DNA of 25,283 nt from Ruminococcaceae bacterium UBA3220. GTDB lineage: Bacteria > Bacillota > Clostridia > Oscillospirales > Acutalibacteraceae. The notes below the pieces were generated by a model. It saw only the letters and a program-made list of their open reading frames with translations. It had not been told where the DNA came from and made no database searches. Made by a program: the position numbers and the translations under genes. Numbering within the stretch: the stretch's first letter is position 1; each line of letters starts with the position of its first letter. This document shows positions 1-8,297 of the stretch, one piece after another. The stretch covers positions 1 to 25,283 of the forward strand of contig DEWC01000068.1 in the NCBI GenBank assembly GCA_002363095.1. Reading direction: 5' to 3'.

Positions 1-1192
1 TTGAAGTATCAAGCATATTTTCGGCAAAAATTCCGTATCCCTTTGCCGGATCCTCCAAAAATACATGGGTAACGGCTCCGACTAATTTTCCGTTTTGTAT
101 AACAGGACTTCCACTCATACCCTGAACAATTCCGCCCGTAATGTCCAGCAGTTCCTCATCGGTAATTGTTACTATATAATTTTGTGTATCGGATTTATAA
201 GCATCGGGTAACAAAGATATCGTGCAGGAATAAAGCTTGGGCTTTTCTCCGCTTACCGTTGTAAGAATTTGAGCTTTTCCGCCCTTTACATCCTGCTTGT
301 GAGCCACCTCGGTGAGGGCGGATATTTTAAGATTTCCCGCAAGTCTTCCGTAGATACCGTCGTTTCTGTTAAAGAGTTCTTTTGAAATAACATTATAGTT
401 GAACTTTCCAATCAGCTCTCCGGGAGCGTTGTCTTTTGCCTTATTCACGGAAATTATTTCGGCGCCGACCATTTCTCCGGAGCTTATATTCAATATTTCG
501 CCGGTATCAACATCCGAGATTTCGTGCCCGAGTCCGCAAACCGTGTTATTGAAAGGACTGTAAAAGGTTAGAGTTCCGACACCGGCGGAGCTGTCACGCA
601 CCCAAATGCCGACACGGTATTTACCCGAATCCGACTCTTTCAACGGTTTTATTTTTATCGTCTTATTTTTGTTCGAGCGAAGTATCGAAAAGGTCATTTC
701 ATTTCCTCCGCTCTGTTGAACGAGTTCAGCAAGGCCTTCATTGGAGAAAACTCTGTTTCCGTCTACCGACCTAATGTAATCTCCGACCTTCAGCCCCGCC
801 GCTTTAGCGGGTTCCTTTAAACCGGCATTTGTTTTAACGCCCTTAATATCAACCACCAAAACTCCGTCGGTATATATCTTTATTCCGAACGGGGTGCCGA
901 GAACCGCCACCTGCATTTTGTCAACAACGCTCACGGTTGTGGTCGAAAAAGGAATTACACCGAACATTTTAAGGCTTACATTGTATGTGTTGTTGAGGTT
1001 GCCGTCCTCCTCATAGCCGTTGTAAACGGCAGTAACGGGAATTTTAGTGTTCAAATTAAGGTCGTCAATCGAATTGACCTTATAGTTATCGGATATCTTT
1101 GAGTTAAGCGAAAAAATCAAAGAAAAAACCGTTGCCGTAAAAACAAACGCCGAAAAGAATAAAACTCTCGAAATAATTCGCATTGTTTTCAT
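1..1192 (-). CDS. spoIVB: SpoIVB-type sporulation signalling protease (S55), C-terminus cut by window edge
   Basis: My translation of the minus strand from ATG 1190-1192 is open for about 397 codons to the left edge. It has a short N-terminal hydrophobic segment (about residues 6-28), a PDZ-like region (about 95-175, with AGLKVGDYIRSVDG) and an S55 peptidase domain. The presumed catalytic residues are His223 (GLGHEISD), Asp345 (TDEELL) and Ser360 (GMSGSP), followed by the family signature GKLVGAVTHVF. Their spacing resembles His236/Asp363/Ser378 of B. subtilis SpoIVB, as I recall those numbers. SpoIVB is secreted from the forespore and triggers cleavage of pro-sigma-K by SpoIVFB. The start is supported by AGGGTG six bases upstream. 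It lies just beyond a terminator, so it probably has its own, perhaps sporulation-specific, promoter, which I could not identify. Family is clear; only the last few residues are missing. Confidence 0.93.
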   Translation of the reverse strand, partial: MKTMRIISRVLFFSAFVFTATVFSLIFSLNSKISDNYKVNSIDDLNLNTKIPVTAVYNGYEEDGNLNNTYNVSLKMFGVIPFSTTTVSVVDKMQVAVLGTPFGIKIYTDGVLVVDIKGVKTNAGLKEPAKAAGLKVGDYIRSVDGNRVFSNEGLAELVQQSGGNEMTFSILRSNKNKTIKIKPLKESDSGKYRVGIWVRDSSAGVGTLTFYSPFNNTVCGLGHEISDVDTGEILNISSGEMVGAEIISVNKAKDNAPGELIGKFNYNVISKELFNRNDGIYGRLAGNLKISALTEVAHKQDVKGGKAQILTTVSGEKPKLYSCTISLLPDAYKSDTQNYIVTITDEELLDITGGIVQGMSGSPVIQNGKLVGAVTHVFLEDPAKGYGIFAENMLDTS

Positions 1193-1233
1193 GTTAATCA
1201 CCCTGAGATTATCTTAACCGAAAACCCTGCTTT

Positions 1234-1262
1234 TATTAAAAATCCGGCAACAAATGCCGGAA
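1234..1262 (-). terminator. Rho-independent terminator after the WYL gene
   Basis: On the minus strand a perfect 6-bp stem (CCGGCA/TGCCGG, 1244-1249 with 1255-1260) encloses a 5-base loop and is followed by a T-rich run (ATTTTTAATAAAA). It starts a few bases after the WYL stop codon and lies upstream of spoIVB, so it likely ends the long minus-strand transcript. The stem is short and the T-run is interrupted by AA, so some read-through into spoIVB is possible. Confidence 0.75.
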
Positions 1263-1266
1263 GAAT

Positions 1267-2265
1267 TTATTGGTATATTTTTTGAATTTCAGATGCCCTG
1301 TTTAAAATTTTCTCGCGAAGATATTGAGGGCTTTTAATTTCAATTCGGTTTCCGAAATTCATAACAAAGGTTATAAACGCTTCGCTTGGCACCGCGTTTA
1401 CCGAAAATGAAAAATGCGTATCGGTAACATTTCTTACATATATGTCCATACCGAAACGGTCGATTATCTGTTCAAGCAAGGATATTTCGCATCTTAATTC
1501 TATATTTTCGACCTTGCCGCCAAACATATTGAAAAGTCCCTTGGTATAATCGGCGACATCGAAAACATCCTTATATTCACTGACTTCGGAAAACGGGCGC
1601 GATTTTTGGTCAAGAATTGCTACCGAGCGAATTCTGTCAATTCTGAAATGAACGATATTATCATACTTTTCATAATTGCCGATGAGGTAGTAATGGTCAT
1701 CCTGCCAGGTTTGCGCGTAAGGGCTTATAATGTGCTGTCTGTATTTCGTTACGATTTCGCGTTTTTCGTTTAATGTATGCACTCCGTACCTGAAAGAAAT
1801 CTTCTTTTTTTCGGCAATCGCCCGCGATATCGCGTCAATACTGTAAAAAATCTCCTCATTCCGGCATTTTAAATCCGAGGCAATATAAAGGCCCGTTTCA
1901 AGACCTGCCATCTGGTGCACGCTTAACATATTCTGCAATTTTTGCACAAGTTCTCTTGACTTTTTGGGTGTTATGAATTTCGCAGTCCTGATGGCATCAC
2001 ACAAAAGATATATTTCGGGCGTTTCAAAATCCCTCGACCCGAGAAAATAGCCGGGCTTTGGTACGCGTGTATATATGATATCGTATTTAAAATTGATTAG
2101 GTGCTCGATATCGCTGTATATTGATTTGCGTTCCGCAGAAACGCCGTATTCATCGAGACGGTTGCATATTTCCTGCGCCGACATCGGGTGATTTTCATCG
2201 GTATTATGCATCAAAATCTCGATTATATAAAGAAGTTTTAGTTTTTGTCCCCTTCTGACTTCCAT
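1267..2265 (-). CDS. WYL-domain transcriptional regulator (DeoR/YafY-like)
   Basis: A 332-residue protein with the usual layout of WYL regulators. It has an N-terminal winged helix-turn-helix (about residues 5-65, KLLYIIEILMHNT then SAQEICNRLDEYG), a linker, a WYL domain (about 150-220, with SPYAQTWQDDHYYLIGNYE and HFRIDRI) and a C-terminal WCX-like extension (about 240-330). Known relatives bind DNA and sense ligands, often single-stranded DNA or nucleotides, through the WYL fold; several control DNA-damage or defence genes. The target here is unknown. The gene overlaps the 3' end of rnmV by 28 bases and is the last gene before a terminator, so it is probably made by translational coupling with RNase M5. 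The ATG has a weak GGTGG site four to five bases upstream inside rnmV. Domain assignment is firm; function is not known. Confidence 0.88.
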   Translation of the reverse strand: MEVRRGQKLKLLYIIEILMHNTDENHPMSAQEICNRLDEYGVSAERKSIYSDIEHLINFKYDIIYTRVPKPGYFLGSRDFETPEIYLLCDAIRTAKFITPKKSRELVQKLQNMLSVHQMAGLETGLYIASDLKCRNEEIFYSIDAISRAIAEKKKISFRYGVHTLNEKREIVTKYRQHIISPYAQTWQDDHYYLIGNYEKYDNIVHFRIDRIRSVAILDQKSRPFSEVSEYKDVFDVADYTKGLFNMFGGKVENIELRCEISLLEQIIDRFGMDIYVRNVTDTHFSFSVNAVPSEAFITFVMNFGNRIEIKSPQYLREKILNRASEIQKIYQ

Positions 2266-2837
2266 TTTTCCACCGCCTTAAAGAATTCATCCGCACCGTA
2301 CACCGCATTTACCGCATCTAAAAATGCGGTAGAAGACATTCCGCCGGGCAATCCCGAATAAAGCGCAAACGCCTCACGGTAAAGCGAGCTGTTTGTCTGC
2401 CCCGACATACCCACGGTATAAAGGTCGTATTTTGTAAGTTTTCTGACGCTTTCGCGGTTATCCTCGGTTATATTGCATTTTTTCAGAGCCTCGACAATAA
2501 CATCGCGGCTCATACCTTCCACACCGAGAAAACCTTCTTTTGAAGGTTTTGCTTTTCGTTTCTCTTTGCCGTAAATCTGAGGGATATAGACATTTTTCAC
2601 ACTGTCCGCGGGACAAATCCGTTTAAGATACGACCTGATTTGCATTCCCGCTTTATCGGAATCGGTAATTATTATTATTCCGTTCTTCTTTGCCAGAATC
2701 GAAATAAGTTTTCGCTTCTGCTCATCCTTGAATATCGAAAAACCGTTGGTCGGAATAATCGTTGCATCTATTATATTTGAAAGAGCAATCTTATCGTATT
2801 TGCCTTCAACAATAACTGTTTGCCTGAGTTTTATCAA
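2238..2837 (-). CDS. rnmV: Ribonuclease M5 (5S rRNA maturation)
   Basis: A 199-residue protein with an N-terminal TOPRIM domain. The conserved Glu is E11 in VEGKYD and the acidic pair is D59/D61 in ITDSDKAG. A C-terminal DUF4093-like half follows (about 110-190). RNase M5 cuts the 5S rRNA precursor on both sides in low-GC Gram-positives, usually with ribosomal protein L18 bound. The likely start is TTG at 2835-2837, with a GGGGG site seven bases upstream formed by the end of holA (holA stop and this start are two bases apart). In Bacillus rnmV sits beside ksgA; here it follows holA. It overlaps the downstream WYL regulator. Length and motifs fit the family (about 180-190 residues). Confidence 0.93.
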   Translation of the reverse strand: MIKLRQTVIVEGKYDKIALSNIIDATIIPTNGFSIFKDEQKRKLISILAKKNGIIIITDSDKAGMQIRSYLKRICPADSVKNVYIPQIYGKEKRKAKPSKEGFLGVEGMSRDVIVEALKKCNITEDNRESVRKLTKYDLYTVGMSGQTNSSLYREAFALYSGLPGGMSSTAFLDAVNAVYGADEFFKAVEKWKSEGDKN

Positions 2838-2839
2838 AA

Positions 2840-3898
2840 CTAATCCCCCAAAAGAATTGCGGCAAGTTCTACCGTAGTTTGTTCAAGAATTTCCCTCGCA
2901 TTTGCGCCGTAGGACTTTAAAATTTTATCGGTTTTTATAAGACAGTCATAACTCTTTTCTATCTTGGAAAAGTCAAAACGGTTTATATAGCGGTTGGCTC
3001 GGTCAATACGAAAAACGGTATTGCTCGGATACGAAAAATCCGAAGCGATGTCCTTTTTTTGCTTGCCTGCGCGTTTTGCCGCAAGGGCGCGGTACATATC
3101 ATGGTAAACCGAACAGATTTGATAAAAAACAGAATACTCGTCCGTTTTCATAAAAAACATTTTATCAAGCAGTTTAAGCGCCTTGGAAACATTTCCCTCG
3201 ACAATGCATCCGACATAATCAAAAACTGAAGCGTTCATATCGGTTATGCAAACATTTTCGATATCTTCTTTGGTTATTTTTCCCGTTTTTCGGTAAAGGC
3301 ATAGTTTTTCGAGTTCGTTTTTGAGAACGCTTAAATCGTCCCCCACCCTTTCGGTAAGGTAGGCGGCTTCGGTTTCAAAAAGTTCAACACCGCGATTTTT
3401 TGCGCTTTTAATAAGCATCTTTGTCAACTGCTGTTTTGTTCTGTGAGTAATGTTATAAATCTTTCCGTTTGCCTTCTCGACCGCCTTCCTGAGTTTTGTA
3501 ACCCTTGAGTTCTTTTTCCGGTCAAAATCGATATAATCAAATTTGATTATAAAAACGCAACCGTCTTCAACCTCGCCTACAAGCCTGCAAAGGCGCTCAA
3601 AATCCTCCTGCGAACAGGAAAAAACATCATAATCATCAAGCAAAACGCATTTGCTGTCCGACATCATCGGAAACTGATTTACGGCATCGTAAACATCCTG
3701 AATGACAGCGTCGTAGCCGAACTTCTGAAAATTAAAAAACGGGTCTCCCGAATATGACAACGATATGAGTTTACCGCAGTAATACTCTTTTAAATATGTA
3801 TCGTTTCCGTAGATAATATAAACATTTGAAAGATTTTTCAGTCTTATTTCTTCCGACAGTTTTTCTTCATCGGTTTTATAATCTGTGTGGTAAGCCAT
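2840..3898 (-). CDS. holA: DNA polymerase III subunit delta (clamp loader)
   Basis: A 352-residue protein of the HolA family. Its N-terminal AAA+-like domain begins with VYIIYGNDTYLKEYY, the delta-subunit form of a degenerate nucleotide site. A central segment holds LTERVGDDLSVLKNELEKL (about 185-205), and an alpha-helical collar domain with IYHDMYRALAAKR-type helices completes it. Delta opens the beta sliding clamp during loading onto primed DNA. The start at 3898 has a strong AGGAGG seven bases upstream. This site lies inside the end of the comEC-like gene, which overlaps holA by 23 bases. comEC and holA are also close neighbours in B. subtilis, so this pairing is old. Length is typical (about 340-350). 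Confidence 0.95.
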   Translation of the reverse strand: MAYHTDYKTDEEKLSEEIRLKNLSNVYIIYGNDTYLKEYYCGKLISLSYSGDPFFNFQKFGYDAVIQDVYDAVNQFPMMSDSKCVLLDDYDVFSCSQEDFERLCRLVGEVEDGCVFIIKFDYIDFDRKKNSRVTKLRKAVEKANGKIYNITHRTKQQLTKMLIKSAKNRGVELFETEAAYLTERVGDDLSVLKNELEKLCLYRKTGKITKEDIENVCITDMNASVFDYVGCIVEGNVSKALKLLDKMFFMKTDEYSVFYQICSVYHDMYRALAAKRAGKQKKDIASDFSYPSNTVFRIDRANRYINRFDFSKIEKSYDCLIKTDKILKSYGANAREILEQTTVELAAILLGD

Positions 3899-5318
3899 TT
3901 TCTTTCCTCCTGTTTATATAATACATTCCCGCCACCAGCGAAACCGCTAAAATTGCCGGGAAAACAGAGGCCCATCCCGGCACATTAAACGCCGAATATT
4001 TAATACTGCCGACCGCTTCGATAACGCGGTTGATAAAGGCAAGGTCAACATCGATAACATACAGCAAATATGCCGGAATAAGAATCAAAAACCTTAACAA
4101 ATACGAAATAATACCAAGTTGCAAAGCGAGTGTTACCGCCAAAGCTATTATAAGGGTGGTAAGGGGTGCGGCAATTGAAATCATTCTGAAAGCATAAATC
4201 GAAAAAGGCGCCGTGAAAATCTGGGCAAAAACCGATATTAAAAGCGCCTCGAAAACGGTCAGCAAGAACTTATTATTAAAGGATATTCTTTCCTTTAACC
4301 ATTCGATATAGACCGGCAAAACTATCATAACTGCAAAAACGGCGGCTACCGACATTTGAAACGAAATATTCAGAACAACAAGCGGAGAGAATATCATATT
4401 CAAAACTACCGTCAGGCACAAAACCGAAAGGCGGTCGGTATCGCGATTAAAAAGCGGCGGAACGGCAAACATCGTAAACATTATGCCCGCACGCACTACG
4501 GAAGCCGAGAATGAGCAAAGCGCGCAGATGAATATAATCGAAGAACAAATAAGCAAAAACCTTAATATTTTATTCTTTACCGTTCGGTCAATCAAGAAAA
4601 ACACAAGCCCCATAATCACCGAGAGATGAAGACCTGATACTGCCATTATATGGCTTACTCCCGAGGTTTTCACATTATCATAAAGCGATTGTGAAAGCCC
4701 CGTTTTATCACCGAGCAGAATGGCGATAAGGGTTGCGTATGAGGCATAAGAAAGATTTTTACGAAAATATCCCTTTACCGATTTTCTTATTTTGCCTATT
4801 GAACCGTAAAAAAGGTCGCAACCGTTCTTCCCGACGGTTTTCATTAAATAAAGCCTACCGTAGATGCCGTCTATGTTCAATCTCTTAAAATCGGCGCCGT
4901 CGATTGACATTGCCTTGACTTTTGCAGTGATTTTTTCACCCTGCGCAAATTCCCTGCCGGAGTAATAAAGATAAAACTTTGCTTTGTCGGGCAAAATGCC
5001 GTTATCATAACTTTTGACTACCGTGCAGTTTCTCTTCTTTTGCACCGTTTCTTCACAAATAATGAAGTTCGCCGTAAACTGTTTTCCTCTCAATTTTGCG
5101 GTCTTCTTTACCGTTTTGTCTAATGAAAGCGCCGAAATAAAGACCGATAGAAACACAAGAGCAAACAAGCAAATATTCAAAACCGATTTATGCAAAAAGG
5201 CAATAACGCCTAAACAGAGCAACAAGCCCGCAATAAAAGGATAAAGCCCGAAAAAATAGTATAGCAGTATGCAAAATACAACTGATATTGACGAAAGAAG
5301 CATCGGTCGTTTCATCAT
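3876..5318 (-). CDS. comEC: ComEC/Rec2-type membrane channel protein lacking the metallo-beta-lactamase domain
   Basis: A 480-residue integral membrane protein. Two or three N-terminal membrane helices (about 5-65) are followed by a soluble DUF4131-like region (about 70-185). Then comes the Competence domain, with the signature ILLGDKTGLSQSLYDN...SGVSHIMAVSGLHLSVIMG (about 198-240) and many further hydrophobic segments to residue about 470. ComEC forms the inner-membrane channel for single-stranded DNA uptake in natural transformation. Full-length Bacillus ComEC is about 770 residues and ends in a metallo-beta-lactamase-like domain. That domain is absent here: the protein ends in a basic tail after its last helix and overlaps holA. 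The start overlaps the rsgA stop (ATATGATG). It could work with a separately encoded hydrolase or be a remnant; no other com gene is in view. Confidence 0.85.
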   Translation of the reverse strand: MMKRPMLLSSISVVFCILLYYFFGLYPFIAGLLLCLGVIAFLHKSVLNICLFALVFLSVFISALSLDKTVKKTAKLRGKQFTANFIICEETVQKKRNCTVVKSYDNGILPDKAKFYLYYSGREFAQGEKITAKVKAMSIDGADFKRLNIDGIYGRLYLMKTVGKNGCDLFYGSIGKIRKSVKGYFRKNLSYASYATLIAILLGDKTGLSQSLYDNVKTSGVSHIMAVSGLHLSVIMGLVFFLIDRTVKNKILRFLLICSSIIFICALCSFSASVVRAGIMFTMFAVPPLFNRDTDRLSVLCLTVVLNMIFSPLVVLNISFQMSVAAVFAVMIVLPVYIEWLKERISFNNKFLLTVFEALLISVFAQIFTAPFSIYAFRMISIAAPLTTLIIALAVTLALQLGIISYLLRFLILIPAYLLYVIDVDLAFINRVIEAVGSIKYSAFNVPGWASVFPAILAVSLVAGMYYINRRKENGLPHRL

Positions 5319-6199
5319 ATCCGCTTTTTATCCCATTCTTTTACGCTTTTAAGTTCTTCAAACAGTTTTACATAACTTTCATGCCTTGAAGCACAGATTT
5401 TTCCGTCCTTTACCGCCCTTAAAACCTCGCACCCTTTTTCGCGCGTATGGGTACAGTCAGCAAATCGGCAATCGTTTAAAAACGGCAAAAACTCGGGAAA
5501 TGTTTCAGGCAGCTTAACCTTATAATCGTATAAATTGCCTGCCGACTCAAAGGAAGAAAATCCCGGAGTATCCGCAATATATCCGCCCTCGTGAGTCTTG
5601 AAAAGTTCCGTATGTCTTGTAGTATGGCGTCCTCTTCCGAGTTTCCGGCTTACCTCCCCCGTCTTTAATGACAAATCACCGAAAATACGGTTAATAACAC
5701 TCGATTTACCTACCCCCGAATTTCCGGCAAATGCACAAAAACCGGCGCCTATCTCTTTTCTTAATTCTTCAACTCCGATATTCTCTTTTGCCGAAATAAC
5801 AAATGTTTTAAAACCCGACTTAGCATAAATATCGTACCATTTCGAAAAATCACCCATATCACTTTTGTTAAAAACGATAAGCGGCTCAATATTATTATAA
5901 ACCGCAAAGGAAATAAGGCGGTCTATCAAAAGAGAATTCGGCTCGGGACAGGTATAAGCCGACATTATCACAAGTTTTTGAAGATTTGCAATATTCGGGC
6001 GTTCAAGATAACTTCTTCGCGGCAGTATTTCCTCAATTACCGAATACCCTGTATCCGACGCGCTGATGACGACATCATCACCGACAACGGGGGAAACTCC
6101 CGTTTTGCGAAAATTTCCCCTGGCCTTACATTCATAAATTTTATCTGCGCAATCAACATAGTAAAATGATGAGATTGCCTTGACTATTATTCCGTTCAT
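5315..6199 (-). CDS. rsgA: Ribosome small-subunit-dependent GTPase A
   Basis: A 294-residue protein with three expected parts. These are an N-terminal OB fold (about 1-65), a circularly permuted GTPase domain with G4 NKSD (about 110), P-loop GNSGVGKSS (about 159-167) and DTPG G3 motif (about 210), and a C-terminal zinc-binding region with Cys and His in DCRFADCTHTREKGC. RsgA (B. subtilis CpgA/YloQ) acts late in 30S subunit assembly, and in Firmicutes it is linked to PrkC signalling as a phosphorylation target. Here it directly follows prkC with a five-base gap, as in Bacillus. No strong Shine-Dalgarno is seen before ATG 6197-6199, so translation may be coupled to prkC. In Bacillus rpe and thiN follow; here a comEC-like gene does. 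Confidence 0.96.
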   Translation of the reverse strand: MNGIIVKAISSFYYVDCADKIYECKARGNFRKTGVSPVVGDDVVISASDTGYSVIEEILPRRSYLERPNIANLQKLVIMSAYTCPEPNSLLIDRLISFAVYNNIEPLIVFNKSDMGDFSKWYDIYAKSGFKTFVISAKENIGVEELRKEIGAGFCAFAGNSGVGKSSVINRIFGDLSLKTGEVSRKLGRGRHTTRHTELFKTHEGGYIADTPGFSSFESAGNLYDYKVKLPETFPEFLPFLNDCRFADCTHTREKGCEVLRAVKDGKICASRHESYVKLFEELKSVKEWDKKRI

Positions 6200-6204
6200 C
6201 CCGA

Positions 6205-8253
6205 TTAATCGACTTTCTTTAAATCGCTTGAAGAAAGTTTAACTTCAATATAATCGTCGTCTCCGATAAACGGCTCAACATCAACGGTTTTTTCATAAAC
6301 GAAGGATTTGCCTTCTGAATCGGTACCCTCAAAACTGAAGGTGGCTTTCTTTGTTGTGCCATACTCAAACACAACGCCGTCCGTAAGGACAAAAGTCCAA
6401 TATCCGTCGCCGTCGGGCTTTGTAAGCGTCGCATTGCTCTTATCTATCGAAATCTTAGCCGTTTTAATATTATCCTTATTCTCACATTCGGGAGATACCG
6501 ATACCTTGTAATTCGAGATTTTTATACCGCTGCTTATATAGATTGTAATCTCGGCGTCACTATCCGCCTTAACATCGGCTTCGGGTTTTTGGGCGATAAC
6601 CTTACCCTTCATTGAGGAATAATTTTCATTATAATAGTTTTTGTCGGAAGAATCTATCGGTCGGCTTACTACCTTAATACTATCGGCAACAAAGCCGTCT
6701 TCAATCAGTTTCTTTTTTGCTTCGCTTTCGCTTTTACCGAGCAATTTCGGAACCGAAATCTGATCTTTTTCTTTTGCTTTTCCGATATATATTTTTAATA
6801 TTTGTCCCTTCTTAAGCTTTGTACCGGGCGCAGGTTCAATCTTAACAACGGTATCGACATCCTTATCGGACGCTTCCTCGTATTTCAACTCATAATTTTC
6901 GATGCCGGCTTCCTTCAAGGCTTCCTCTAGGTCATCCCTCGACATTCTCAGAACATCCGGAACCTTAATATCCGATTCCTCGGCAACACCGATATAAACC
7001 TTTATTGTGGCGCCTTTTTTGAGCTTTTTGCCCTTTGCCGGGGTCTGGTCAACCGCCTTGCCTACTTTACTTTCATCATCGGTAACCTTATCGATAAAAT
7101 CTATAATGAAGGTATTCTCCACAAAGTATTTACTCTCTTGAATTTCCTTCTTTGTTTTGCCTATAAAATCGGGACAGGTAATATCCTTTGTACTCTGAAA
7201 TAATCGCGGTATGAAAATTATACCGATAATCACCAAAACCGCAACAAGCGCCGTTGCTATTCCCGCAAGAACCGGAATGGTAAGCCCGCTTTTCTTTTCT
7301 TCCTGCTCATCCTCAATCACCGGGGTTTTCGACATACGGTTATCGCCGGACGGAACAATCGGCTCGGTGGTGACAAATTTCGTAGGCGAGTTATCGACAA
7401 AATAGGAATACTCGAATGTTACCTCGGGGTCTTTTCTGAACCGCTCCAAATCGCACAGCATCTCGGCGGCTGACTGGTATCTTCTTTCGGTGAGTTTCTG
7501 CATTGCGTGCATGGTAATCTGTTCAAGCCCTAACGGTATTGAAGGATTGATCTCGGTAGGTAGTTTCGGGTTGCTTTGAAGTTGCATTATAGCAACCGAA
7601 ACCGCTCTTTCCGCATCAAACGGAAGTCGGCCGGTAAGCATTTCGTACAGCATAACGCCTACCGAATAGATGTCCGCCTTCTCATCGGTCTTTTCGCCCT
7701 TTGCCTGCTCGGGGCTGATATAATGAACCGAGCCTATCGCTTTATCGGTAACCGTTCTTTGCTCACTTCTTGAAAAACGAGCGATGCCGAAATCGGTAAC
7801 CTTAATTGAACCGTCCTGCAAAACCATAATGTTCTGGGGCTTAACATCCCTGTGTATAATACCCTTATCATGTGCGTGCTGGAGCGCTTTAAGTATCTGA
7901 ACGGTAAAATATACGGCGTCTTTCCAGCGAAGGCAACCCTTATGTTCAATGTATTCTTTAAGGGTTACACCGCTGATATATTCCATTACGATATACTGTA
8001 TCAAATCGCCGAAACTGACATCGTAAACCTTTACGATATTCGGGTGAGACAGCATCGCGATTGCACGGGACTCATTTTTAAAACGACGGATAAACTCATC
8101 GTTTGAAACAAATTCATCCTTTAAAATCTTTATGGCAACGGTACGGTTTTCAATATTATCGTGGGCTTTATATACCACCGCCATACCGCCTATTCCGATT
8201 ATTTCTTGAATTTCATAGCGACCGTCAAGGCGCTTACCTACATATTTATCCAT
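6205..8253 (-). CDS. prkC: PASTA-domain Ser/Thr protein kinase, PrkC/Stk1-like
   Basis: A membrane-anchored Hanks-type kinase of 682 residues from ATG 8251-8253 (AAGGA nine bases upstream; another ATG lies two codons earlier). The kinase domain (about 10-270) has a Gly loop (GIGGMAVVYK), Lys42, HRDVKPQN with catalytic Asp136, DFG at 154-156 and SPEQAKGEK. One transmembrane helix (about 325-350, VAVLVIIGIIFI) leads to three extracellular PASTA repeats (about 358-425, 428-495 and 497-575). A Ser/Thr- and Lys-rich, probably beta-rich C-terminal domain of about 100 residues follows. PrkC senses peptidoglycan fragments or lipid II and phosphorylates translation and cell-wall proteins; in Bacillus it also triggers spore germination. 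It lies between its phosphatase gene prpC and rsgA. The assignment is firm; the last domain is unassigned. Confidence 0.96.
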   Translation of the reverse strand: MDKYVGKRLDGRYEIQEIIGIGGMAVVYKAHDNIENRTVAIKILKDEFVSNDEFIRRFKNESRAIAMLSHPNIVKVYDVSFGDLIQYIVMEYISGVTLKEYIEHKGCLRWKDAVYFTVQILKALQHAHDKGIIHRDVKPQNIMVLQDGSIKVTDFGIARFSRSEQRTVTDKAIGSVHYISPEQAKGEKTDEKADIYSVGVMLYEMLTGRLPFDAERAVSVAIMQLQSNPKLPTEINPSIPLGLEQITMHAMQKLTERRYQSAAEMLCDLERFRKDPEVTFEYSYFVDNSPTKFVTTEPIVPSGDNRMSKTPVIEDEQEEKKSGLTIPVLAGIATALVAVLVIIGIIFIPRLFQSTKDITCPDFIGKTKKEIQESKYFVENTFIIDFIDKVTDDESKVGKAVDQTPAKGKKLKKGATIKVYIGVAEESDIKVPDVLRMSRDDLEEALKEAGIENYELKYEEASDKDVDTVVKIEPAPGTKLKKGQILKIYIGKAKEKDQISVPKLLGKSESEAKKKLIEDGFVADSIKVVSRPIDSSDKNYYNENYSSMKGKVIAQKPEADVKADSDAEITIYISSGIKISNYKVSVSPECENKDNIKTAKISIDKSNATLTKPDGDGYWTFVLTDGVVFEYGTTKKATFSFEGTDSEGKSFVYEKTVDVEPFIGDDDYIEVKLSSSDLKKVD

Positions 8254-8297
8254 AATCATTCATCCTTTTCTGACTGAAAAACTAAAAGATTTTAAGG

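Noticed and set aside
1193..1243. A sigma-G or sigma-F promoter for spoIVB
   Set aside because: I compared the spacer with the Bacillus consensus sequences for these factors and found too many mismatches at the -10 and no matching -35. It may exist in a diverged form.
6219..6434. A 71-codon frame inside the 3' end of prkC
   Set aside because: It is a shifted frame of prkC on the same strand with no ribosome site and no recognisable fold.
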